A stretch of DNA of 12,449 nucleotides from Sulfurovum sp. bin170 (GTDB taxonomy: Bacteria > Campylobacterota > Campylobacteria > Campylobacterales > Sulfurovaceae). The DNA lies in the NCBI RefSeq assembly GCF_010892395.1, contig NZ_JAACKB010000114.1, positions 1-12,449 on the forward strand, in the 5' to 3' direction. The notes beneath the pieces are model-generated. The model saw only the letters and a program-made list of their open reading frames with translations. It was not told the origin of the DNA and searched no databases. Every line of letters starts with the position of its first letter. Position 1 is the stretch's first letter. Positions 1 through 8,272 of the stretch are shown piece by piece. A program made the translations under genes and the position numbers.

Positions 1-2
1 AA

Positions 3-620
3 ATCAAAATATATTTAGTGATTTTTACATTAGGCACATTGATATTTACAGGTTGTATAGGGCAGAAGATTGAACCAAAACCTCCGAAACAAGTAGAAGA
101 GAATAAAACTATAATTGTGGAAGAGGAGCCTATGGTAGAGGCAACTATATATGATTGGTATCAGAATGATGAGCTTATTGAGAAAAACAGAGCCTCAAAG
201 ATAGTAGTTGTAAAATCGAAAAGAGTTATGATTCTGCTTGATGAGTATGATAATCTTTTGAGTCGTCACAGAATATCTCTAGGGGAAAATCCTGAAGGTC
301 AAAAGCTTAAAAAAGGTGATAAAAAAACACCTGAGGGTACATATAAGATTATTGATAAACGAAAAGACAAAAAGTACTACAGAGAGATTCTTATCTCATA
401 CCCAAATAGAGAAGATAAAACCCGAGCAAAAGAGCTTGGAGTCAACCCTGGAAATGGAATAACAATACATGCACAAGTGCCTATGTTTTGGAATGGAAAC
501 GGTGATGACTATACACTCTCTCATGACTGGACAAATGGCTGTATGGCGATGACCAACAGTGGAATGAATACTATTTGGGATATGGTTGCTTTGGGAACAA
601 CAGTTGAGATTAGAGAGTGA
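3..620 (+). CDS. L,D-transpeptidase-fold (YkuD) lipoprotein, 5' end outside window
   Basis: Probable exported enzyme acting on peptidoglycan peptides. The N-terminus is a hydrophobic signal followed by Thr-Gly-Cys, a lipobox-like site, so it is probably a lipoprotein. The C-terminal half carries the YkuD active site: numbered from the GTG at 18, His151, His169 and Cys175 in the run DWTNGCMAMTN, followed by a conserved-looking tail ending in GTTVEI. The usual SHGCIR motif has Ala in place of Arg here, as in the DWTxGC subgroup. The GTG at 18 is a possible start, but the frame stays open leftward to the window edge and reads Ile-Lys-Ile-Tyr-Leu, a typical basic signal-peptide front, so the true start is probably just outside. 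Overlaps pdxA by 4 nt. Known family members form 3-3 crosslinks, attach lipoproteins, or cleave such bonds (DpaA/YafK); which reaction applies here cannot be told. Confidence 0.85.
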   Translation: MKIYLVIFTLGTLIFTGCIGQKIEPKPPKQVEENKTIIVEEEPMVEATIYDWYQNDELIEKNRASKIVVVKSKRVMILLDEYDNLLSRHRISLGENPEGQKLKKGDKKTPEGTYKIIDKRKDKKYYREILISYPNREDKTRAKELGVNPGNGITIHAQVPMFWNGNGDDYTLSHDWTNGCMAMTNSGMNTIWDMVALGTTVEIRE

Positions 621-1540
621 AAAAGATAGCTATAAGTGTAGGTGACTTAAACGGTATAGGTATCCAATTGGCTTTAGAGAACCATGAGAAAATTGGAGAG
701 AGAGTTGAACCTATATACTGCATAGACAGAGATATATTAGAACAAGCTTCTAAGCTTTTAAATATCTCTATTCCCAAAAATTTTGAATGTTGTGAAAATA
801 TAGGAGAATCATTTACTCTGGAGCCCTCAAAAGTAACTAAAGAGAGTGGAGCCTATAGTTTTGCCTCTTTTAAAAAAGCAGTTGAATTAAGCAAAGATAA
901 GAGAGTTGATGGGATTATGACACTTCCTATCCATAAAAAAGCATGGGATCTGGCTGGTATAGAGTACAAAGGTCACACAGATGCTCTAAGAGATTTTTTT
1001 GATGCTGATGCTATTATGATGCTGGGTTGTTCCAAAATGTTTGTAGCACTCTATACTGAGCATATACCTTTGCGAGAAATCTCCACAGAGGTTCAAAATA
1101 TTCAAAAACTCTCTCAATTTTTAATAGATTTTTTCAGTTCAATAGAGCTAAACGAAAGTGAAAAGATTGCACTTCTAGGACTAAATCCACATGCAGGGGA
1201 TGATGGTGTACTTGGAGATGAAGAGAAATTTATAGTAAAAGCTAGAGAGATGGCTCATGAAAAAATTGGTAAAATAGTCTATACTGAACCTTTCGTTCCA
1301 GATGTAGTATTTACGCCAAACTCTCGCAAGAAGTATAGATATTTTGTTGCAATGTATCACGACCAAGGTCTAGCACCACTAAAGGCACTATATTTTGATG
1401 AGGGGATTAATATATCTCTGAATCTTCCAATTGTCAGAGCCTCTGTAGATCACGGAACAGCATTTGATATTGCTTATAGTGGAGTAGAGCTAAACAATCT
1501 TAGTTATTTGAATGCTATAGATTATTTGTCAACTACCTGA
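617..1540 (+). CDS. pdxA: 4-hydroxythreonine-4-phosphate dehydrogenase
   Basis: Oxidises 4-phosphohydroxy-L-threonine with NAD+; the product then condenses with deoxyxylulose phosphate (by PdxJ) to give pyridoxine phosphate. Cytosolic, metal dependent. The 307-residue protein shows the family motifs in order: GDLNGIG at the N-terminus, PIHKKAW, GHTDAL, LNPHAGDDG, YHDQGLAPLK and the C-terminal VDHGTAFDIA. The three expected metal-ligand histidines are His120, His192 and His248. It is a little shorter than the roughly 330-residue E. coli enzyme but has no gap in the core. The start is GTG, sharing GTGA with the stop of the upstream transpeptidase gene, so translation is probably coupled; no strong Shine-Dalgarno is visible. 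In many Campylobacterota pdxJ lies beside pdxA and may lie left of the window. The last 19 nt overlap the end of the opposing GGDEF gene. Confidence 0.96.
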   Translation: MKKIAISVGDLNGIGIQLALENHEKIGERVEPIYCIDRDILEQASKLLNISIPKNFECCENIGESFTLEPSKVTKESGAYSFASFKKAVELSKDKRVDGIMTLPIHKKAWDLAGIEYKGHTDALRDFFDADAIMMLGCSKMFVALYTEHIPLREISTEVQNIQKLSQFLIDFFSSIELNESEKIALLGLNPHAGDDGVLGDEEKFIVKAREMAHEKIGKIVYTEPFVPDVVFTPNSRKKYRYFVAMYHDQGLAPLKALYFDEGINISLNLPIVRASVDHGTAFDIAYSGVELNNLSYLNAIDYLSTT

Positions 1541-2415
1541 TTTCTTCCACCATCTTTTGCCTCATACAACGCATCATCAACTCTCTGGAATATCCCTCTT
1601 TGGGAATCACTCACGGTAAACTCTGTAACACCAAAGCTACATGTTATCTTTAGCGAATCTCCAAAATTGTGACTCTCTATAAGTTTACGAAGTGTCTCTG
1701 CTATCTTTTTAGCCTCTTGCAGTGTTGCATATTTTGCTACTACAATAAACTCTTCACCTCCCCATCTCGCAAAAATATCTGTTTTTCTAATTTTCATATT
1801 GACAATTCGAGATAACTCAAAGAGTACCTTGTCTCCTATGGCATGTCCGAATGTATCGTTGATGCTTTTAAAGTGGTCAATATCAAAAAGTATAAGCGAA
1901 AAAGTCTCATTGAACATTAATGCTTTATCTATGGCTAGAGGGAAAACTTTATTAAATTTAACACGATTATATATTTGAGTCAAAAGGTCATAGTCTGCCT
2001 GTTTAATAAGATCGTTTTTCTCTATCTCTATATCATTTACATTACAAAAAGAGAGTAGATATTCATCACTTTTTAGATTAGTAACTCTTATATAAAAATA
2101 TTGAGACATCTCATCAATATGACTATGCAGTTTGACCTTAATGGTTTTTCTTTTTATCTTTGATTTTTTATTATCAATAATAGTCAGCCATTTTTTACCT
2201 AGCGAGTACCTATTGATACATCCATCATCTTCTATGAAAAGGGTATCTATACCGTGCTTATGACTATCTTTAAAATCAGAAAAAGAGTTGAATCCAAAAA
2301 ACTTTAGACCTGCCTTGTTGATATATTTAACCTCTTCATTGGAACTTACAATCATAACATTGTCATGAATATCAAGAGAGAGGTTAAACTTATTATCTTT
2401 TGTAAAAAACCCCAT
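1522..2415 (-). CDS. PAS-like sensor / GGDEF diguanylate cyclase
   Basis: Predicted to make cyclic di-GMP from two GTP. A soluble N-terminal region (about residues 1-135) looks like a divergent PAS sensor fold, with a short helical linker and then a complete GGDEF domain (about 136-297). The signature is GGEEF at 219-223. Asp178 in the FDIDHF run and Asn186-Asp187 in the INDTFGH run fit the metal and base-binding positions. An RxxD inhibitory site (Arg210-Asp213) lies exactly five residues ahead of the signature, so product inhibition is probably retained. No transmembrane segment is visible, so it is likely cytosolic. It starts 6 nt after the TPR gene stop with no clear Shine-Dalgarno, suggesting coupled translation from the clpB transcript. 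The input ligand of the N-terminal domain is not predictable. The 3' end lies inside pdxA on the other strand. Confidence 0.92.
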   Translation of the reverse strand: MGFFTKDNKFNLSLDIHDNVMIVSSNEEVKYINKAGLKFFGFNSFSDFKDSHKHGIDTLFIEDDGCINRYSLGKKWLTIIDNKKSKIKRKTIKVKLHSHIDEMSQYFYIRVTNLKSDEYLLSFCNVNDIEIEKNDLIKQADYDLLTQIYNRVKFNKVFPLAIDKALMFNETFSLILFDIDHFKSINDTFGHAIGDKVLFELSRIVNMKIRKTDIFARWGGEEFIVVAKYATLQEAKKIAETLRKLIESHNFGDSLKITCSFGVTEFTVSDSQRGIFQRVDDALYEAKDGGRNQVVDK

Positions 2416-2421
2416 TATATA

Positions 2422-3054
2422 CTATGAAAGTTTTTTTATCATTCTCTCTGCTTCCTCTAAGGAGGAGTCAACTTCAAATGCTTTCTTATAGTTTATCAGA
2501 GCAGTCTCACTATCTTTAGTATAATAGAGAGTATTCGCATAGTTAAAGTAGTGTGGAGCATAGGTAGAATCTAACTCTATTGCTCTTTTATGATGCTCTA
2601 TAGCCAACTCATTCTCATCTAACTTATGTAGTACATTTGCTAATGATACATGAGCCATATCCTCTTCTGAATTGATGTCAAGAAGTTCCATATATGTCTC
2701 TTTTGCTTCGGACAATCTATCTAAATTAATTAATACAAAGCCATGTTTTAGAAGCAAGTCTAAATTGTCTTTTTCAAGAATTAGAGCTGAAGATAGTGCC
2801 TTGTCTGCTTCTATAAAATCACTATTTTCAATAGCTCTATCTGCCATAGATACAAGTTGATCTACTCTTGATTGTCTTGGAGCAGACATGGAAAAACTAT
2901 TATCCATCGGTCTCATACCACTTATCTGCTCATTGTCTCTGGTAGCCTCAAAATCAACACCCCTTTTTGGGAATGCACCTGAAAATAGCTGTTTAAAAAA
3001 TAAAACAAAAACTATAATTGAAATTATAAAAAGTAAAAATTGAAATACACTCAT
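2422..3054 (-). CDS. Membrane-anchored TPR protein
   Basis: A 210-residue protein with one N-terminal hydrophobic helix (about 3-21), a low-complexity linker to about residue 62, and then roughly four tetratricopeptide repeats from about 65 to 205. The repeats show the spaced small and aromatic residues of the family, for example the stretch around YANTLYY and ALINYKKAFEVD. TPR arrays bind other proteins, so a scaffold or adaptor role at the membrane is the most that can be said. The segment after the helix is rich in Lys/Arg, so by the positive-inside rule the repeats may face the cytoplasm. The ATG at 3054 has a good GGAGA site about 6 nt upstream. It follows clpB by 45 nt and precedes the GGDEF gene by 6 nt, so all three are probably co-transcribed. 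I do not recognise a named family. Confidence 0.88.
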   Translation of the reverse strand: MSVFQFLLFIISIIVFVLFFKQLFSGAFPKRGVDFEATRDNEQISGMRPMDNSFSMSAPRQSRVDQLVSMADRAIENSDFIEADKALSSALILEKDNLDLLLKHGFVLINLDRLSEAKETYMELLDINSEEDMAHVSLANVLHKLDENELAIEHHKRAIELDSTYAPHYFNYANTLYYTKDSETALINYKKAFEVDSSLEEAERMIKKLS

Positions 3055-3099
3055 ATTGTCTCCATGTTAATTATAAAATAATATGATAATCTTACTTAA

Positions 3100-5676
3100 T
3101 TATGGATTTATCTCTACCACAATCTCATCATTTGCTACATCAAATCTCACACTTGCACCCTCTGTAACCCTATCCTCCAAAATAAGCTCTGCTAATCTAT
3201 CCTCAACTTCATCATATAAGGCTCGTTTGAGAGGTCTAGCACCATACATTGGGTCAAAACCTGCCTCTGCTATATACGCTTTTGCACTATCACTTAAACT
3301 GATGGTAATATCTCTCTGTGCCAATTTCTTCTCTATATCTCCAAACATTATATCTACAATACTTGTAATTGCCTCCAGATCAAGAGGATTAAAAATCACA
3401 ATATCATCCAATCTATTTAAAAACTCTGGCTTAAAGTATCTTTTTAATTCATCATTTACAGCTTTTTCTCGCTCATCTCTATCATCAAACAGCATTATTT
3501 TATCACTGGCGATATTTGAAGTCATGATAATAATGGTATTTTTAAAATCAATAGTTACACCTTTATTATCCGTTAGTCGTCCATCATCAAGTACCTGTAG
3601 TAGTGTATTAAAGACATCAGGATGAGCTTTTTCTATCTCATCAAAAAGTACAACAGAGTAAGGTTTTCTACGAACTGCCTCTGTAAGCTGACCACCCTCA
3701 TCATATCCAACATATCCAGGAGGAGCTCCCACCAAACGCGAAGCAGCATGTTTCTCCATATACTCACTCATATCTATTCGTATTAGTGACCTATCAGAGT
3801 CAAAGAGAAATTTTGCCAAGGTTTTAGCAACTTGTGTCTTACCCACTCCTGTAGGCCCTAGAAACATAAAACTACCAATTGGACGATTTACATCACTAAG
3901 TCCTGCTTTATTTCTCTTTATTGCCCTAGCAACTGCTCTTAGTGCTTCATTCTGACCAATTACCTCTCGGTTTAAAATACTCTCAACATTTAAAATTTTC
4001 TCTTTTTCACTCTGCAACATCTTATTTACAGGTATTGATGTCCATCTACTCACGATAGTAGCAATCATCTCCTCATCTACAGAGTTTTTGAGTAGCGTAC
4101 CTTCACTTACCATCTGACTCCATTTTGTCTCAAGCTCCCCTACGCTCCTCTCATATTCAGGAATCTGACCATGTTGAATCTCTGCTACTTTGGAGAAATC
4201 ACCCTCTCGCTCTGCAGCACTCGCTTTGATTTTCAACTCCTCTATGCTACTTTTGCTTTTGGCTATTTCATTAAAGACTGCCTTCTCATTTTCAAATTGG
4301 CTTTGGAGTGACATCTGCTTCTCTTTTAGGTCGGCTAACTCTTTGGCTATCTCATTTAGCCTAGAGCTGTTTCTATCATCACCTTCCATTAAAAGTGCCT
4401 CTTTTTCAATCTGAATAGTAGAGAGTTCTCTTTTTGTCTTAGCCAAATCGGTCGGTTCACTCTCTATCTGCATCTTAAGTTCAGCCGCCGCCTCATCTAT
4501 AAGGTCTATAGCTTTGTCTGGCAAAAATCTATCAGTAATATATCTATCAGACAATTTTGCCGCGGCCACCAGCGCTGAATCAGTAATCGTTACATTATGA
4601 TGAGACTCCAATCTCTCCTTTATCCCTCGCAAAATCTGCAACGCCTCATTTATCTTTGGCTCTTCAACCTTAACAGGCTGAAATCGTCTCTGCAAGGCTG
4701 TATCTTTCTCAAAATATTTACGATACTCTTTTAGTGTTGTAGCCCCTATCGTGTGCAATTCACCACGAGCTAGAGCAGGTTTCAATATATTCGCAGCATC
4801 CATACTCCCCTCACTAGCCCCTGCTCCAATGATAGTATGAATCTCATCTATAAATAGAATAACGGTGGAGGCACTCTTTACCTCATCTATAACAGCTTTG
4901 AGTCTATCTTCAAACTCACCTCGATACTTTGCCCCTGCGATAAGACGACTCATGTCAAGAGAGATTACTTTCATATTTTGTAGACTCAAAGGCACTTCTC
5001 TGTTTACAATTCTCTGTGCTAACCCCTCTGCGATGGCTGTTTTACCAGTTCCTGGTTCCCCAATGAGTATTGGATTGTTTTTGGTCTTACGAATCAAAAT
5101 CTGCATCATTCGTTGAATCTCTTCATCTCTACCTATCACAGGGTCAAGCTCACCATCTCTCGCTTTTTGATTAAGGTCAATTCCATACTTCTCCAGAGCC
5201 TCTAGTGCCTCATCTGCACTCTGCGTATCTATACTTTTGCCACCTCTTATAGACTCTAGTGTCTTTTTCAACTCTGATAAATCAAGATATTTACCAATGC
5301 TGTTTTTTATAAATGGTTCGCTGATATTGGCAATAATCCAAGAATCCACAGATAGATACTGGTCACCATTAGCTGTCATTACCCCCTCTGCTTGTTGCAA
5401 AGATGCCACACTTTTTTGTGAGAGTCTGATGGTATCTTTTGTGACAGATGAGACCGTAGGCAGAGAGTTTGCCATACTTTTGACCTCTAACTCAATAGCA
5501 CTCTTATCAATACTCATTTTATTAAATGCTTGATGCAGAAGTGAACTGCTGTTGGTCAAAAGCCCCCACAACATATGAACAGGGTCAACTTCTTGATTTT
5601 TATTATGTAGTGCTAGAGAGACACCTGACTCTACTGTTGCACTCATTTGGTTTGTTAATTTTTCTAGTATATTCAT
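3100..5676 (-). CDS. clpB: ClpB disaggregase (Hsp100 chaperone)
   Basis: ATP-driven hexamer that works with DnaK/DnaJ/GrpE to pull polypeptides out of aggregates after heat or other stress. Length is 858 residues, against 857 in E. coli. Domains in order: Clp N-terminal domain (about 1-145); first AAA+ module with Walker A GEPGTGKT at 206-213 (Lys212), Walker B ending in IDEIH and pore loop KYRGEFE; a charged coiled-coil middle domain (about 405-525); second AAA+ module with GPTGVGKT ending near Lys613, pore motif [10 protein letters not shown] and Walker [10 protein letters not shown]; then the small C-terminal domain. The middle domain and the lack of a ClpP-binding loop separate it from ClpA/ClpC. 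The ATG at 5676 has AAGGAT 6 nt upstream. It reads from a consensus promoter at 5715-5743 and is the first gene of the clpB-TPR-GGDEF unit. It faces away from ctpA, as in Campylobacter jejuni. Confidence 0.99.
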   Translation of the reverse strand: MNILEKLTNQMSATVESGVSLALHNKNQEVDPVHMLWGLLTNSSSLLHQAFNKMSIDKSAIELEVKSMANSLPTVSSVTKDTIRLSQKSVASLQQAEGVMTANGDQYLSVDSWIIANISEPFIKNSIGKYLDLSELKKTLESIRGGKSIDTQSADEALEALEKYGIDLNQKARDGELDPVIGRDEEIQRMMQILIRKTKNNPILIGEPGTGKTAIAEGLAQRIVNREVPLSLQNMKVISLDMSRLIAGAKYRGEFEDRLKAVIDEVKSASTVILFIDEIHTIIGAGASEGSMDAANILKPALARGELHTIGATTLKEYRKYFEKDTALQRRFQPVKVEEPKINEALQILRGIKERLESHHNVTITDSALVAAAKLSDRYITDRFLPDKAIDLIDEAAAELKMQIESEPTDLAKTKRELSTIQIEKEALLMEGDDRNSSRLNEIAKELADLKEKQMSLQSQFENEKAVFNEIAKSKSSIEELKIKASAAEREGDFSKVAEIQHGQIPEYERSVGELETKWSQMVSEGTLLKNSVDEEMIATIVSRWTSIPVNKMLQSEKEKILNVESILNREVIGQNEALRAVARAIKRNKAGLSDVNRPIGSFMFLGPTGVGKTQVAKTLAKFLFDSDRSLIRIDMSEYMEKHAASRLVGAPPGYVGYDEGGQLTEAVRRKPYSVVLFDEIEKAHPDVFNTLLQVLDDGRLTDNKGVTIDFKNTIIIMTSNIASDKIMLFDDRDEREKAVNDELKRYFKPEFLNRLDDIVIFNPLDLEAITSIVDIMFGDIEKKLAQRDITISLSDSAKAYIAEAGFDPMYGARPLKRALYDEVEDRLAELILEDRVTEGASVRFDVANDEIVVEINP

Positions 5677-5714
5677 ATTTAAATCCTTTTTTTTAATAAA
5701 GTTTAGTTGATATT

Positions 5715-5743
5715 ATTATACATCCTTAGTCACCTATTGTCAA
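5715..5743 (-). promoter_or_regulatory. Consensus sigma-70 promoter of clpB
   Basis: On the minus strand TTGACA (5743-5738) and TATAAT (5720-5715) are separated by exactly 17 nt. Both hexamers match the consensus perfectly. Transcription would begin near 5708, giving a leader of about 30 nt before the clpB ATG. A perfect -35 box is unusual in this phylum, where most vegetative promoters rely on the -10 and a periodic AT-rich upstream region. Confidence 0.85.
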
Positions 5744-5744
5744 G
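5724..5744 (-). promoter_or_regulatory. Possible HspR (HAIR-like) operator at clpB promoter
   Basis: On the minus strand CTTGACA, 7 nt, ACTAAGG. Each half matches the HAIR consensus (CTTGAGT-N7-ACTCAAG) at 5 of 7 bases and the 7-nt spacing is exact. It covers the -35 box and most of the spacer, where a repressor would act. HspR is known to repress clpB in Campylobacter jejuni. Against it: the two observed halves are poor inverted repeats of each other, and the left half is partly forced by the TTGACA box. No CIRCE element (the HrcA site) is present. Confidence 0.3.
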
Positions 5745-5844
5745 TTCAACTCTGTTAATAAAATATTATCATAATTTTAGAGAACTTTTAGTAACATTTG
5801 AATAAAATACAACTTAAAATAATGATGGGATTGATACTATAATA

Positions 5845-7158
5845 ATGATAAAAAAAAATAAAAAAGCTCTACTCTTTGGCTTTCTCTCCACAGTGACTGC
5901 CTCTGTGTTACTTGTTAGCAATGCTCAGGCTGATGATATTTATGATACAACGCAAAAAAATGACACCTCAAAACTGGAAGCCTATCTAAAATTTACTAAA
6001 ATTGTTTCAATAGTTGAAGAGCAATATGTTGATGAACTTAATACCAGTGATATTATTGACAAAGCACTAAAAGGGATGCTAGTAAACCTTGATGCTCACT
6101 CATCTTTTATGAATGCAAAAGAGTCAAAAGATTTGCAAGTTCAAACAAATGGTGAGTTTGGTGGACTGGGCATTAGCGTAGGGATGAAAGATGGTGCTTT
6201 GACTGTTATTGCACCTATTGAGGGGACACCTGCTGACAAAGCTGGAATGAAATCAAAAGACATAATACTGAAAATTGATGACCAAGCAACTATCGGTATG
6301 ACCATAGACAAAGCTGTATCTCTAATGCGTGGAAAACCAGGAACTCCTATCAAACTAACCGTCATAAGAAAAGGTGAATCTAGACCTCTAACCATAGATA
6401 TTATCAGAGATATTATAGAGATACAGTCTGTTTATGCAAAAACTATTGGTGATGATATTCTCTATCTCCGTATAACCTCTTTTGACCAAAAAGTTGTTAG
6501 TAGTATGACCAAGTCTATATCAGAGCATCCCGAAGCAAAAGGTTTTGTGATTGATTTGCGAAATAACCCAGGTGGACTTCTTAACCAAGCTATCGGTGTG
6601 GTAGATATGTTTATAGACCATGGGGTAATCGTAAGTCAAAAAGGTAAAGTTGCTAGTGAAAATCTTATCTATAATGCAAGACCTAGCAATAGTGATATTA
6701 AAACACCAATTGTTATCTTGGTAAATGATGGGAGTGCTAGTGCTAGTGAGATTGTATCGGGTGCTTTGCAAGACCACAAAAGAGCTATTGTTATAGGTAA
6801 AAAGACTTTTGGAAAAGGCTCTGTACAGATTGTTATGCCTGTTGGTAATAGTGAATCTCTTCGTCTGACAATTGCCAGATATTACTTACCAAGTGGCAGA
6901 ACAATCCAAGCAGTTGGAGTCACACCTGATATAGAGGTTGATTATGGTGAGATAAAAAGAGCTGATGAGGGTATCTCGATAAAAGAGCGAGACCTTCAAC
7001 TTCACCTTGAGAGTGAACTTGAAAAGGTTGATGGTCTAGAAGTGGAGAAGGAAGAAGAGGAAGAGGATAAAACCATTATAACAGAGGAGCAAATCTACAA
7101 AGATGCCCAACTTAAAAGTGCTATAGATATTCTAAAAGCATTAATGATAAATAAATAA
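5845..7158 (+). CDS. ctpA: Carboxyl-terminal processing protease (S41)
   Basis: Exported serine protease that trims or degrades periplasmic proteins from their C-terminus. The 437-residue protein has a basic start and hydrophobic signal peptide ending around AQADD (residues 28-32). A helical N-terminal region follows, then a PDZ domain (about 98-180, containing GGLGISVG and APIEGTPADKAG), then the S41 catalytic core. The Ser-Lys pair of the family is present: Ser299 in the GSASASEI run and Lys324 in FGKGSVQ, with the companion Gln328. Near the C-terminus (about 390-405) is a strongly acidic Glu run. The ATG at 5845 has no good Shine-Dalgarno; it is chosen because it gives a complete signal peptide. 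The second to fifth codons include a run of nine A. It begins the rightward operon and stops 21 nt before purC. Cj0511 is the matching Campylobacter gene. Confidence 0.96.
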   Translation: MIKKNKKALLFGFLSTVTASVLLVSNAQADDIYDTTQKNDTSKLEAYLKFTKIVSIVEEQYVDELNTSDIIDKALKGMLVNLDAHSSFMNAKESKDLQVQTNGEFGGLGISVGMKDGALTVIAPIEGTPADKAGMKSKDIILKIDDQATIGMTIDKAVSLMRGKPGTPIKLTVIRKGESRPLTIDIIRDIIEIQSVYAKTIGDDILYLRITSFDQKVVSSMTKSISEHPEAKGFVIDLRNNPGGLLNQAIGVVDMFIDHGVIVSQKGKVASENLIYNARPSNSDIKTPIVILVNDGSASASEIVSGALQDHKRAIVIGKKTFGKGSVQIVMPVGNSESLRLTIARYYLPSGRTIQAVGVTPDIEVDYGEIKRADEGISIKERDLQLHLESELEKVDGLEVEKEEEEEDKTIITEEQIYKDAQLKSAIDILKALMINK

Positions 7159-7179
7159 GAGAAAATAAGGACAAATGAA

Positions 7180-7890
7180 ATGAATAAAACGGAACTACTC
7201 TATGAGGGAAAAGCGAAAAAAATCTGGCATACAGAAGATAACGCTCTACTAATCTCTGAGTTCAAAGATGACCTAACCGCTGGGAACGGAGCTATGAAGT
7301 CTAGTGAGGAGGGAAAAGGTGCATTGAATAATAAAATTTCAACTGAACTCTTCAAACTACTTAATGCAAAAGGTATTCCAACTCACTTCGTAGAGATGAT
7401 AGATGACAACCATATGCTTCACAAAAAATGTGAGGTAATCCTTATAGAGGTGATTGTTAGAAATATTGCAACAGGGAGTCTAAGTAGAAACTTAGGAATA
7501 GAAGATGGGAAAAAACTCCCATTTACACTTGTAGAGTTTGACTACAAGGATGATGAACTTGGTGACCCAAAACTAAATGACCAGCACTGTCTTATCTTGG
7601 AGCTAGTAAACAGTACGGATGAGTTAGACTATATCCGATATATGGCAAGAAAAATCAACACTATACTTCAAAAATTTTATCTGGAGAGAGATTTAATCGC
7701 TGTGGATTTCAAGTTGGAGTTTGGTAGAGATATGGACGGAAATATTATTCTTATTGATGAGTTAAGTCCTGATAACTTTAGACTTTGGGATGCCAATACA
7801 GGTGAGAAGATGGATAAAGATAGATTTAGAGAAGGTTTAGGTGGACTGAAAGTTGCCTATGAAGAGGTATTGTCTCGAATCTTGGGTTAA
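7180..7890 (+). CDS. purC: SAICAR synthetase
   Basis: Phosphoribosylaminoimidazole-succinocarboxamide synthase: joins CAIR and aspartate using ATP in de novo purine synthesis. At 236 residues it is full length for the stand-alone bacterial form (E. coli 237). Recognisable motifs are YEGKAKKIW at 8-16 (nucleotide loop), the RNIATGS substrate motif from Arg94, and [12 protein letters not shown] at 193-204, the local version of the DExxPDxxRxWD signature. The ATG at 7180 sits 9 nt after an AAGG site; an ATG at 7175 runs into TGA after two codons and is not the start. It lies 21 nt after ctpA and is followed by a 142-nt gap holding a hairpin repeat before purS, the only sizeable gap in this operon. 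Confidence 0.98.
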   Translation: MNKTELLYEGKAKKIWHTEDNALLISEFKDDLTAGNGAMKSSEEGKGALNNKISTELFKLLNAKGIPTHFVEMIDDNHMLHKKCEVILIEVIVRNIATGSLSRNLGIEDGKKLPFTLVEFDYKDDELGDPKLNDQHCLILELVNSTDELDYIRYMARKINTILQKFYLERDLIAVDFKLEFGRDMDGNIILIDELSPDNFRLWDANTGEKMDKDRFREGLGGLKVAYEEVLSRILG

Positions 7891-7921
7891 TATCCAAGGA
7901 ATTAATGTTGAAATCTAGCGA

Positions 7922-7989
7922 GGCTAAAGCCATCGGTTCCTTATATGCAAGTTGCATTTTCGGAATCGGCGTGTTTACACCCGAACTAT
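7922..7989 (+). repeat. Hairpin repeat, copy A (between purC and purS)
   Basis: A 68-nt structured element. Its first 20 nt (7922-7941) recur exactly, inverted, at 12332-12351. Positions 7934-7989 recur inverted at 10937-10992 with 54 of 56 bases identical. Foldable parts: GGCT/AGCC at 7922-7931; a 7-bp stem CGGTTCC (7934-7940) with GGAATCG (7962-7968, one G-T pair) enclosing ATGCAA-G-TTGCAT (7945-7957); then a hairpin at 7967-7983, CGG and CCG around GTGT-T-ACAC-like arms with one internal mismatch. It encodes no protein and carries no transposase. The closest analogy is a REP- or MITE-like element; it would be transcribed within the purC-purS message. Confidence 0.85.
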
Positions 7990-8032
7990 TTATTTCAAAA
8001 TTTATAAGTACAAATAATAAGAAAAGAGTAAA

Positions 8033-8272
8033 ATGAAAGCAATAGTAAATATATTTCTAAAAGAGGGTGTTCTTGACCCTCAAGGAAAAGCAATCCACCA
8101 TGCACTAGATGCGATGAATTTCGAGGGTGTAGAGGATGTAAGAATGGGTAAACAGATTGTCCTCAAACTTACAAGTACTTCTCGAGATGATGCACTTCAA
8201 GAGGTAGAGAAGATGGCAGAGGATATTCTAGCCAATACAGTCATTGAAGATTACACCATAGAGTTAATCTAA
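8033..8272 (+). CDS. purS: FGAM synthase subunit PurS
   Basis: Small subunit of the three-part phosphoribosylformylglycinamidine synthase (PurS-PurQ-PurL), which helps pass ammonia from PurQ to PurL. The 79-residue length is typical. The family pattern is visible: an N-terminal beta strand, KEGVLDPQGKAIHHAL, a central GVEDVRMGKQIVLKL strand and a C-terminal ANTVIEDYTIEL. The ATG at 8033 follows an AAGAG site at 8024-8028. The stop shares one base with the purQ start (TAATG), so translation is coupled. A weak TATAAG at 8003-8008 could be part of an internal promoter, but nothing supports it further. Its distance from purC is due to the inserted repeat. The partner purL is not in the window. 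Confidence 0.96.
   Translation: MKAIVNIFLKEGVLDPQGKAIHHALDAMNFEGVEDVRMGKQIVLKLTSTSRDDALQEVEKMAEDILANTVIEDYTIELI

Noticed and set aside
3083..3625. Open frames on the strand opposite clpB, plsC, ctpA and pdxA
   Set aside because: These frames lack family motifs and plausible ribosome sites, are Ser/Leu/Ile rich as expected from reversed codons, and lie wholly within well-supported genes.
5838..5843. TATAAT as the ctpA promoter
   Set aside because: Its transcript would begin after the ATG at 5845, and no later start keeps the signal peptide. It is probably chance in AT-rich DNA.
5677..5844. CIRCE element for HrcA in the clpB-ctpA gap
   Set aside because: I looked for TTAGCACTC-N9-GAGTGCTAA on both strands and found no recognisable half.
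7881..7898. CTTGG/CCAAG hairpin at the purC stop as a terminator
   Set aside because: The stem is only 5 bp and there is no T tract after it.
7891..8032. Purine riboswitch or regulator site upstream of purS
   Set aside because: The structured sequence is a repeat also found behind plsC and upstream of mltB, so it is not purine specific.
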